Shown: one piece after another, positions 7,294 to 13,218 of the stretch
Layout of the letters: every line of letters starts with the position of its first letter
Numbering within the stretch: the first letter of the stretch is position 1
DNA from: [Streptosporangium] indianense
GTDB taxonomy: Bacteria > Actinomycetota > Actinomycetes > Streptomycetales > Streptomycetaceae
Assembly: GCF_021474405.1 (NCBI RefSeq)
Contig: NZ_JAKEIO010000076.1
Location: forward strand, 1 to 36,138
Direction: 5' to 3'
DNA: 36,138 bases
Position numbers and translations under genes: made by a program
Notes under the pieces: generated by a model
Told to the model about the DNA's origin: nothing
Seen by the model: only the letters and a program-made list of their open reading frames with translations
The model's database searches: none

Positions 7294-8805
7294 ATGACGA
7301 CGTCCCCCCAGGAAAAGGCCCCCTCGGAAAAGACACCGTCGGCCCCCACGCCGGGTGGTCACCCACAGCGCTGGCTGATCCTCGGTGTCATCTGCCTCGC
7401 GCAGCTCACCGTGCTGCTCGACAACACGATCCTGAACGTGGCCATCCCCTCGCTCACCCGCGAGATGGACGCCTCGACCGCCGACGTCCAGTGGATGATG
7501 AACGCCTACTCCCTGGTGCAGTCCGGTCTGCTCCTGACCGCGGGCAACTCCGCCGACCGCTACGGCCGCAAGCTGATGCTGATGTCCGGACTCGCGATCT
7601 TCGGCGTGGGATCGCTCGCGGCGGGGCTGTCCCAGAGCCCCGGCCAACTCATCGCGGCCCGTGCGGGCATGGGCGTCGGCGGCGCGCTGCTGATGACCAC
7701 GACCCTGGCCGTCGTCGTGCAGATCTTCGACGACCAGGAGCGGGTGAAGGCCATCGCGCTGTGGTCGACGGTCAGTTCGCTCGGATTCGCCGCCGGGCCG
7801 CTGATCGGCGGTGTGATGCTGAGCCACTTCTGGTGGGGCGCGATCTTCCTCATCAACATCCCGGTCGCGGTGCTCGGCCTGGTCGCGGTCGCCGCGCTGG
7901 TGCCGGAGTCGAAGCACAAGGCCGGTGACCTGCCCGACCTGGTCGGCGCGGTGCTGTCGACCATCGGCATGACGGCCGTGGTGTACGCGATCATCACCGG
8001 CCCCGAGCACGGCTGGACCTCCGCGCAGGTGCTGGTCTCCGCGCTGATCGGCGTGGTCGTCCTCGGCCTCTTCGTGACGTGGGAGCTGCGCACCGAGCAC
8101 CCGATGCTCGACATGCACTTCTTCCGCAACCAGAAGTTCGTGGGCGCGGTCGCGGGCGCGATCCTCGTGGCGTTCGGTATGACGGGGTCGCTGTTCCTGC
8201 TCACGCAGCACCTGCAGTTCGTCCTCGGTTACGAGCCGCTGGACGCCGGGCTGCGGACGGCGCCGCTGGCGTTGACCGTCGTCGCGCTCAACTTCACGGG
8301 CGTCGGGGCCAAGCTGGTGCTGAAGGCCGGGACGCCGGCGGCCATCGCGCTCGGCATGACCCTGGTGTCCGCGGGGCTCGCGGCGATCGCGCTGCTCGGC
8401 GGGCACGGGTACGGCGGGATGCTGCTCGGGCTGGTCGTGATGGGGGCGGGGGTGGCGCTGTCCATGCCGGCCATGGCCAACGCGATCATGGGGGCGATCC
8501 CGCCGGAGAAGGCGGGGGTGGGAGCGGGGATCAACGGAACCCTCGCCGAGTTCGGCAACGGGCTGGGTGTCGCCGTGCTCGGCGCGGTGCTCAACTCGCG
8601 CTTCGCGTCTCTGGTCGCCGTGTCGGCGGCGTCGTTGCCGGCGGCGCTGGCCTCCGCCGACTCGGCCGCGGAGAAGGCCCGGATCTCCGACGCGTTCGCC
8701 TCCGGCCTGGAGACGAGTCAGTTGGTCGGGGCGGTCGCCGTGCTGGCGGGCGGGTTGGTCGCGGCCGCGTTGCTGCGGCGGGTCGAGCGGGCAGAGTCCG
8801 CCTAG
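7294..8805 (+). CDS. DHA2-family MFS multidrug efflux transporter (14 TM)
   Basis: The protein has 503 residues. The N-terminal 27 residues are cytoplasmic, then about 14 hydrophobic segments follow. Motif A is GNSADRYGRKLML. The first helix carries LDNTILNVAIPSL, the D-x2-x-V-N-x-A-(L/I)-P motif of 14-TM drug:proton antiporters. Motif C-like sequence is GFAAGPLIGGVM. ATG 7294 is chosen because it follows a complete promoter at leaderless distance; the longer frame upstream runs through the glycosyltransferase gene. Related pumps export antibiotics or dyes by proton antiport. The substrate is not evident. A TetR regulator gene follows in the same direction after a 119-base gap. Confidence 0.93.
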   Translation: MTTSPQEKAPSEKTPSAPTPGGHPQRWLILGVICLAQLTVLLDNTILNVAIPSLTREMDASTADVQWMMNAYSLVQSGLLLTAGNSADRYGRKLMLMSGLAIFGVGSLAAGLSQSPGQLIAARAGMGVGGALLMTTTLAVVVQIFDDQERVKAIALWSTVSSLGFAAGPLIGGVMLSHFWWGAIFLINIPVAVLGLVAVAALVPESKHKAGDLPDLVGAVLSTIGMTAVVYAIITGPEHGWTSAQVLVSALIGVVVLGLFVTWELRTEHPMLDMHFFRNQKFVGAVAGAILVAFGMTGSLFLLTQHLQFVLGYEPLDAGLRTAPLALTVVALNFTGVGAKLVLKAGTPAAIALGMTLVSAGLAAIALLGGHGYGGMLLGLVVMGAGVALSMPAMANAIMGAIPPEKAGVGAGINGTLAEFGNGLGVAVLGAVLNSRFASLVAVSAASLPAALASADSAAEKARISDAFASGLETSQLVGAVAVLAGGLVAAALLRRVERAESA

Positions 8806-8830
8806 GGGGCCGCGGGGCCGGGGTGGTCGG

Positions 8831-8885
8831 GCGGCTGCGGACCCGTTGTGGCTGGTCGCGCAGTTCCCCGCGCCCCTGAGGGCGC
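8831..8885 (+). repeat. Dispersed Streptomyces intergenic repeat
   Basis: The intergenic sequence contains CGGCTGCGGACCCGTTGTGG followed directly by CTGGTCGCGCAGTTCCCCGC and GCCCCTGAG. I recognise this as a short non-coding sequence found many times between genes in Streptomyces chromosomes. It lies between the pump and tetR and just upstream of the tetR ribosome binding site. Its function is unknown. The recognition is from memory and only this one copy is in the window. Confidence 0.6.
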
Positions 8886-8924
8886 CTAGCATGATCGGCA
8901 GCAAGAGGTCGAGGAAGGTGCGCC

Positions 8925-9701
8925 ATGGCGAAAGCCGCCCGGGAGGGTCAGCCGCGGTCCAGTGTCTGGCTGGAAGGCAAGGTGCACCGGCGGCGCGGGG
9001 GCGGGCAGCCGTCGGGGCTGGACCGGGCGCGCATCACCGGGGCCACCGTGCGGCTGCTGGACGCCGATGGGCTGGCCAAGTTCTCCATGCGGCGGCTGGC
9101 CGGTGAGCTGAACGTCACCGCGATGTCCGTCTACTGGTACGTCGACACCAAGGACGATCTGCTCGAACTCGCCCTGGACGAGGTCATGGGCGGGATGCGG
9201 CTGCCCGACCCGGACGGCGGGGAGGACTGGCGGGACCAGGTGCGGGCGCTGGCCCGGGAGTACCGGACGCTGCTGGTGCGGCACCCCTGGGTGTCCGCGC
9301 TGGTCGGCGTCTTCCTCAACATCGGCCCCAACAGCCTGGCGTTCTCCCGGGTGGTCCAGCGCGTCGTGCGCAGGACGGGGCTGCCCGCGAAGCGCATGAC
9401 CAGCACGATCTCGGCCGTCTTCCAGTTCGTCTACGGCTACGGCACCCTGGAGGGGCACCTCGCCTCCCGGGCCGCGGCCGGCGGGATGAGCGTGGACGAG
9501 TACTTCCAGCAGGCCCTCGACACCGTGACCGCGGCTCCGCAGGCGGCCGATGTCCTGCGGGAGTCCCGGGAGATCATGGAGGCGCGCGGCGGCGACACGG
9601 TCGCCGAGATGCTGGAGCGCGACTTCGAGTTCGCGCTGGAGCTGCTGATCGCGGGCATCGAGGCGATGGTCGCGCGCGAGCGCGGCACTCCCTCGGACTA
9701 G
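8925..9701 (+). CDS. TetR-family transcriptional repressor
   Basis: The protein has 258 residues, with a TetR N-terminal helix-turn-helix at about 34-85 (ITGATVRLLDADGLAKFSMR, then LAGELNVTAMSVYWYVDTKD). An all-helical TetR_C_1-type ligand domain of about 150 residues follows. ATG 8925 has a good ribosome binding site (GAGGAAGG, 8911-8918). The position after the MFS pump, and the palindrome over the pump promoter, suggest that it represses the pump and is released by the pump's substrate. The 3' end of the gene is the apparent source of the 31-base tandem repeat that follows. Confidence 0.93.
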   Translation: MAKAAREGQPRSSVWLEGKVHRRRGGGQPSGLDRARITGATVRLLDADGLAKFSMRRLAGELNVTAMSVYWYVDTKDDLLELALDEVMGGMRLPDPDGGEDWRDQVRALAREYRTLLVRHPWVSALVGVFLNIGPNSLAFSRVVQRVVRRTGLPAKRMTSTISAVFQFVYGYGTLEGHLASRAAAGGMSVDEYFQQALDTVTAAPQAADVLRESREIMEARGGDTVAEMLERDFEFALELLIAGIEAMVARERGTPSD

Positions 9702-9798
9702 TCCCCGCGAGTGCGGCGCTTCCTCGGACTAGTCCCCGCGAGCGCGGCGCTTCCTCGGACTAGTCCCCGCGAGCGCGGCGCTTCCTCGGACTAGTCCC
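9669..9798. repeat. 31-bp tandem repeat copied from the tetR 3' end
   Basis: Three 31-base units start at 9698, 9729 and 9760, and a partial fourth starts at 9791. Units 2 and 3 are identical and unit 1 differs at one base. The last codons of tetR (9669-9697) are a diverged copy of the same sequence, so the array looks like repeated duplication of the gene end. Each unit boundary contains GGACTAGTCC, a perfect palindrome whose CTAG supplies a stop on both strands. The tetR stop uses the first copy, and the convergent oxidoreductase gene uses the last (9791-9793). Confidence 0.95.
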
Positions 9799-10261
9799 CT
9801 TCCACCAGGCGCGCCGGGAACCCCCCGGTCGCCACCGGACCCCACCGCTCCGGCGTGATCCGGATGATCGACTTGCCCTGCTTGAGCATGGCCGCGCGGT
9901 ACTCGTCCCAGTCGGGGTGCTCACCGGCGATGTTCCGGTAGTACTCCACGAGCGGTTCGACGGAGTCGGGGGCGTCGACGACCTCCGCCGTGCCGTCGAT
10001 CTGCACCCAGGGGCCGTTCCAGTCGTCGCTGAGCACGAGCAGGCTCACGCGGGGATCCCGCTTGGCGTTGCGGGTCTTGGCGCGCTCGGGGTAGGTGGAG
10101 ACGACGATCCGGCCGGAGTCGTCGACGCCGCAGGTCAGCGGGGAGCCCTGCGGGGCGCCGTCGGCCCGCCGGGTCAGCAGGATCGCGTGGTGCCGGGGGC
10201 GTACGAAGTCGAGCAACTCGTCCCGGGAGACGCGGGTGTTCGTCGCGATGTTCGGTGCCAT
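9791..10261 (-). CDS. PPOX-class (F420/FMN-dependent) split-barrel oxidoreductase
   Basis: This 156-residue protein has the pyridoxamine-5'-phosphate-oxidase-like split barrel. Motifs include HHAILLTRRADGAPQGSPL, the IVVSTYPERAKTRNAKRDP strand-helix that contacts flavin phosphate, and WVQIDGTAEVVD. The spacing is that of the actinobacterial PPOX-class F420-dependent enzymes (MSMEG_3356-like), so F420 is the more likely cofactor. It probably reduces or binds a small substrate in the cytoplasm; the substrate is unknown. The gene ends inside the 31-base repeat, and its stop TAG belongs to the last repeat copy. It lies 10 bases after the STAS gene on the same strand and may be cotranscribed with it. 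Confidence 0.88.
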   Translation of the reverse strand: MAPNIATNTRVSRDELLDFVRPRHHAILLTRRADGAPQGSPLTCGVDDSGRIVVSTYPERAKTRNAKRDPRVSLLVLSDDWNGPWVQIDGTAEVVDAPDSVEPLVEYYRNIAGEHPDWDEYRAAMLKQGKSIIRITPERWGPVATGGFPARLVEGD

Positions 10262-10271
10262 GGGCCGCAGC

Positions 10272-10625
10272 CTACGACGCCAGGGCCTCGGGGAGGTTGT
10301 CGTACACGGGCACGTCCCGGCGCATCCCGGTCAGCTCCAGGACCCGGCTCGTGATCCCCTCGGGCCGGGCCGCCAGACGCAGCGTCGCGCCGGGGCGCAG
10401 CCGCCGCCGTACGTCGTTGATGAGGCGGATGCCCTGGGAGTCCATGAAGGAGGTCGCGGTCAGGTCCAGCACGAGGACGTCCAGCCGCTCGCCCCGGGCC
10501 CGGGCCGCGGACAGGACGAGCGGCAGCAGCTCGGCGGCGTTGCAGTGGTCGATCTCGGCGGGCAGGGTGAGGTGGAGGCGGCCGGGAAGGTCGCGCGGTT
10601 CTGTGGGATTCGTGAAGAAGGTCAC
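10272..10625 (-). CDS. STAS-domain anti-sigma factor antagonist
   Basis: The protein has 117 residues and starts at GTG 10625 behind AGGTGA. It is a single STAS domain of the SpoIIAA/RsbV/BldG type. The segment LVLDLTATSFMDSQGIRLI contains the phosphorylatable serine (S63) in D-S-x-G context. Such proteins bind and inhibit an anti-sigma kinase when unphosphorylated and so free a SigB/F-type sigma factor. No RsbW-type anti-sigma gene is next to it. Possible network partners in the window are the two sigma genes and the SpoIIE-type phosphatase at 31.7 kb, but this is inference. Confidence 0.9.
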   Translation of the reverse strand: MTFFTNPTEPRDLPGRLHLTLPAEIDHCNAAELLPLVLSAARARGERLDVLVLDLTATSFMDSQGIRLINDVRRRLRPGATLRLAARPEGITSRVLELTGMRRDVPVYDNLPEALAS

Positions 10626-10686
10626 GGCTCACCTGGCAGACGTTCGTCCTGATTCCGGTAAGGCCGCTTCCTGACCCGTCGGGCCA

Positions 10687-10715
10687 TTCCACCATGCGAG
10701 GGGTGGCTGGTGGAA
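10687..10715. promoter_or_regulatory. Inverted repeat between divergent STAS and ANTAR genes
   Basis: TTCCACCA (10687-10694) and TGGTGGAA (10708-10715) are exact reverse complements around a 13-base spacer. They lie 62 bases upstream of the STAS start. An operator is possible, and so is an RNA hairpin. No recognised regulator motif is matched. Confidence 0.45.
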
Positions 10716-10821
10716 GCGCCCGGGGGCGGCGTCGGCCGGACGTCACTTGGAGGCAACCGAGCAGTTAGAGTGCTGTCCGTCCTGTGCTCGCAGTCGGGAA
10801 TGTGCTGCGGAGCTCTCCTGC

Positions 10822-10840
10822 GCACGGTCGTTGACCGTGC
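10822..10840 (+). other. Tight hairpin in the leader of the first GAF-ANTAR gene
   Basis: GCACGGTC (10822-10829) and GACCGTGC (10833-10840) are perfect complements separated by GTT. They form an 8-bp stem ending just before ATG 10841 and 18 bases before the preferred GTG start. It could be an operator, or an RNA stem that affects translation. ANTAR proteins bind RNA hairpins, but those known to me have hexanucleotide loops, so autoregulation is only a guess. Confidence 0.55.
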
Positions 10841-10858
10841 ATGCCGAAGAGGTTCGTG

Positions 10859-11560
10859 GTGGCTACGTCCGAGTTTCCTGATTTGCCCCATTTTCCGGCT
10901 GGCGTCGAGCTGGCCGAAGCGCTGACGGTGGCGTCTCAGCAGCTGCACGAAACCCTCACGCCGCACAGTGCGCTGCGCACGGCGGTCCGGCTGGCCGTGC
11001 ACCTCATGCCGGGGGCCGATCACGCCGGCATCTCCGTGATCGAGCGCGGCAACAAGCTCCGCACGCTGGCCTGGACCGACGACGTCGTGCGCTCCGCCGA
11101 GGCACGGCACTCCGGCCGCGAACAGCACGGGCTGTGGGAGCAGTTGTGGAACAACCCCATCGCGCGGATAACGGACAGCGAGGGGGACGACGGCTGGGAC
11201 GTGCTGGCGGACCTGGGGCTGCGCTCGGCGCTGTCCCTGCGGCTGCGCGCCGACCGCCGCCGGCTGACCGTGCTCACGGCGTACGCGCGCAAACCGGGCG
11301 CCTTCGACGAGGAGGCGACGCGCGTCGGCCGGCTGTTCAGCGCGCACGTCAGCATCGCCCTGGACTCCGCCACCGTGCGCGAGCAGCTCACCGAGGCCAT
11401 GCACACCCGGGACCTGATCGGCCAGGCCACCGGCATCCTCATGGAACGCCAGGGCATCGACGCGGCCGCGGCCTTCGAGAGCCTGGTGCGGGCCTCCCAG
11501 CGGGAGAACGTGAAACTGCGCGACCTCGCCCGCCGGATCGTGGGCGGCAACACCCCCTGA
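10859..11560 (+). CDS. GAF-ANTAR domain RNA-binding antiterminator
   Basis: The protein has 233 residues. I chose GTG 10859 because GAAGAGG lies 6 bases before it; ATG 10841 in the same frame has no ribosome binding site and follows a hairpin directly. Residues about 20-160 form a GAF sensor, with ISVIERGNKLRTLAWTDD and LGLRSALSLRLRADRRRLTV. Residues about 175-228 form an ANTAR domain (TRDLIGQATGILMERQGIDA, then RASQRENVKLRDLARRIV) carrying the conserved A-x-G-x-L-M core. ANTAR proteins bind paired RNA hairpins and prevent transcription termination; the GAF domain should sense a small ligand. A second protein of the same build follows. Neither has a receiver domain or an adjacent kinase. Confidence 0.88.
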   Translation: MATSEFPDLPHFPAGVELAEALTVASQQLHETLTPHSALRTAVRLAVHLMPGADHAGISVIERGNKLRTLAWTDDVVRSAEARHSGREQHGLWEQLWNNPIARITDSEGDDGWDVLADLGLRSALSLRLRADRRRLTVLTAYARKPGAFDEEATRVGRLFSAHVSIALDSATVREQLTEAMHTRDLIGQATGILMERQGIDAAAAFESLVRASQRENVKLRDLARRIVGGNTP

Positions 11561-11617
11561 ATGAGGGGGAATCATGTCGGAGGCGTGTTCGTGTGGTGAC
11601 GGGATACCCGTACGGTC

Positions 11618-12325
11618 ATGAGCTCCGAGACGTCCGAGACGCTGGACCAGGCGATGGTGCGCAGCAGCGGTCTCGACACCCTGCTGCGGGATCTGACCGA
11701 CCGGGCGGTGCGGGACGTGCCCGGCGCCGACGCGTGCAGCATCACCGTGCGCCGCGCCGCTCGGCTGCTCACCCTGGCCGGCAGTGACGGCATGCCCAGC
11801 GGCCTGGACCTGCGCCAGTACGAGAACGGCTCGGGTCCCTGTGTCGACGCGGCCGGCACCGGCGAGGAGCAGTACGCCCCGGACCTCGCCGAGGAGTCCC
11901 GCTGGCCGGCGTACCGGGAGTACGCGCTGGGCGTGGGCGTGCGCTGTGTGCTGGCGGTGCCCGTCGTCGTGGAGAGCGAGAACGACAAGGGCGCCGCGCT
12001 CAACTTCTACGGGGTGGGGGCGCATGCCCTGGACCCGGGCCGGGACGCGGCCCGTGCCTTCGCGGCCCGGGCCGGGGACGCCATCGACGTGGCGCTGCGC
12101 ATCGAGCGCCGGCGCCAGTCGGCGGCCGATGTGCGCACCGCGCTGCTCTCCCGCAGCGTCATCGACCAGGCGATCGGCATCCTGATGGCCCGGGAGCGGA
12201 TCGACGCGCGGATCGCGCTGGAGCGGCTGCGCCGGGCCTCGCAGGACCGGAACGTCAAACTCCGGGATCTGTGCGGCCAGTTGGTGGCGCGGGTGTCCGC
12301 ACCGGACTCACGCCGTCGGAAGTGA
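11618..12325 (+). CDS. Second GAF-ANTAR domain protein
   Basis: The protein has 235 residues from ATG 11618. The GAF domain (about 20-160) has GLDLRQYENGSGPCVDAAGT and YALGVGVRCVLAVPVVVESE, the acidic/glycine pattern common in ANTAR-linked GAF domains. The ANTAR domain (about 172-226) has SVIDQAIGILMARERIDARI and then RRASQDRNVKLRDLCGQLV. It is a paralogue of the preceding gene in architecture but clearly diverged in the GAF half, so the two may sense different ligands. The gap is 57 bases. Its 3' end overlaps the convergent YceI gene by 18 bases. An antiterminator role is expected from the family. The RNA target is not visible here. Confidence 0.88.
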   Translation: MSSETSETLDQAMVRSSGLDTLLRDLTDRAVRDVPGADACSITVRRAARLLTLAGSDGMPSGLDLRQYENGSGPCVDAAGTGEEQYAPDLAEESRWPAYREYALGVGVRCVLAVPVVVESENDKGAALNFYGVGAHALDPGRDAARAFAARAGDAIDVALRIERRRQSAADVRTALLSRSVIDQAIGILMARERIDARIALERLRRASQDRNVKLRDLCGQLVARVSAPDSRRRK

Positions 12326-13129
12326 CTCGCCCCGCACGGCCTGGATGTCCAGCTCCACCTTCAGCGTGGTGCCGATGGCGGCGATGCCGGCCTGCAGCAC
12401 CTGGTTGTAGTTCATCGCGAAGTCCTGCCGGTGCAGTTCGGTCGTCGCGCGGAACGCCGCCCGGGTCCCGCCCCACGGGTCCGGACCCGTGCCGAGGTGG
12501 GCCAGGTCCAGGTCCACGGGCCGTACGACCCCGTGCATGCCCAGCTCGCCGTGGACGGTCCACCGGTCGGAGCCGGTCGCCGTCAGCCCCGTCGACCGAA
12601 AGGTGATCTCCGGGAACCGCTCGACGTCCAGGAAGTCCGGCGACTTCAGGTGCCCGTCGCGCATACCGTTGCCGGTGTCGATCGAGGCGGCCAGGATCAC
12701 CGCCTCCACCCGCGACTTGGTGACGTCGTCCGGGGCGATCTCGATCGCCCCGGAGAACTCCGTGAACCGGCCGTGCACGCTGGAGATGCCCAGGTGCCGG
12801 GCCACGGCGGCCACGCTGGAGTGCACCGGGTCGACGGTCCACGGTCCGGGCGGCGGCAGCTCGGTGCCGTCCTGCCGGGCCAGCGTCACCGTGCCGACCT
12901 CGGCCCGCCCCCTCGCGGTGACGATGACGCTGGAGGCCGCGGGCGCGTAGCCCACAGCCGTGACGATGACGGTGTACGCCCCCGCCTCCATCGGCGTCGC
13001 GTCCCGCACGGCGCCCTCCGCGTCGGCCTCGGCCCGCAGTACCTGCGCGCCGGTCATGTCCGCCACCGTGACGACCGCGTGCGACACGGCCCATCCGTCG
13101 CGGGTACGGATCCTCGCCGTCAGTCCCAT
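12308..13129 (-). CDS. YceI-family lipid-binding protein with an N-terminal transthyretin-like module
   Basis: The protein has 273 residues, and ATG 13129 follows GAGGAGCAG. Residues 1-88 resemble a carboxypeptidase-regulatory-like (CarboxypepD_reg, transthyretin-like) beta-sandwich (AVVTVADMTGAQVLRAEADA, then GAYTVIVTAVGYAPAASSV). Residues about 94-268 are a YceI lipocalin-like barrel, with WTVDPVHSSVAAVARHLGIS, HGRFTEFSGAIEI and ATTELHRQDFAMNYN. YceI proteins bind isoprenoid or other long lipids. No signal peptide is seen, so it should act in the cytoplasm. The same transthyretin-like module occurs three times in the transporter just upstream, which suggests a shared ligand or contact. A long hairpin separates the two genes. 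Confidence 0.9.
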   Translation of the reverse strand: MGLTARIRTRDGWAVSHAVVTVADMTGAQVLRAEADAEGAVRDATPMEAGAYTVIVTAVGYAPAASSVIVTARGRAEVGTVTLARQDGTELPPPGPWTVDPVHSSVAAVARHLGISSVHGRFTEFSGAIEIAPDDVTKSRVEAVILAASIDTGNGMRDGHLKSPDFLDVERFPEITFRSTGLTATGSDRWTVHGELGMHGVVRPVDLDLAHLGTGPDPWGGTRAAFRATTELHRQDFAMNYNQVLQAGIAAIGTTLKVELDIQAVRGESLPTA

Positions 13130-13152
13130 CTCTGCTGCTCCTCAGAAGGAAA

Positions 13153-13210
13153 CCGGCCCGTGACAGGGGGCGCACCTCCGCTCAGAGCGCGCCCACCTGT
13201 CACGGGCCGG
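13153..13210 (-). terminator. Very long hairpin between the MFS and YceI genes
   Basis: CCGGCCCGTGACAGG (13153-13167) pairs exactly with CCTGTCACGGGCCGG (13196-13210). The stem continues inward with GGGCGC (13168-13173) and GCGCCC (13189-13194), leaving one bulged A at 13195, for 21 base pairs in all. It lies 9 bases below the stop of the - strand transporter gene. It would terminate or attenuate transcription before the YceI gene, whose start is only 24 bases further on. Confidence 0.85.
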
Positions 13211-13218
13211 GGTCATGG

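Noticed and set aside
9698..9790. The 31-base tandem array as a CRISPR
   Set aside because: The units are directly adjacent with no spacers, there are only three full copies, and the first is the end of a gene. No cas-like gene is in the window.
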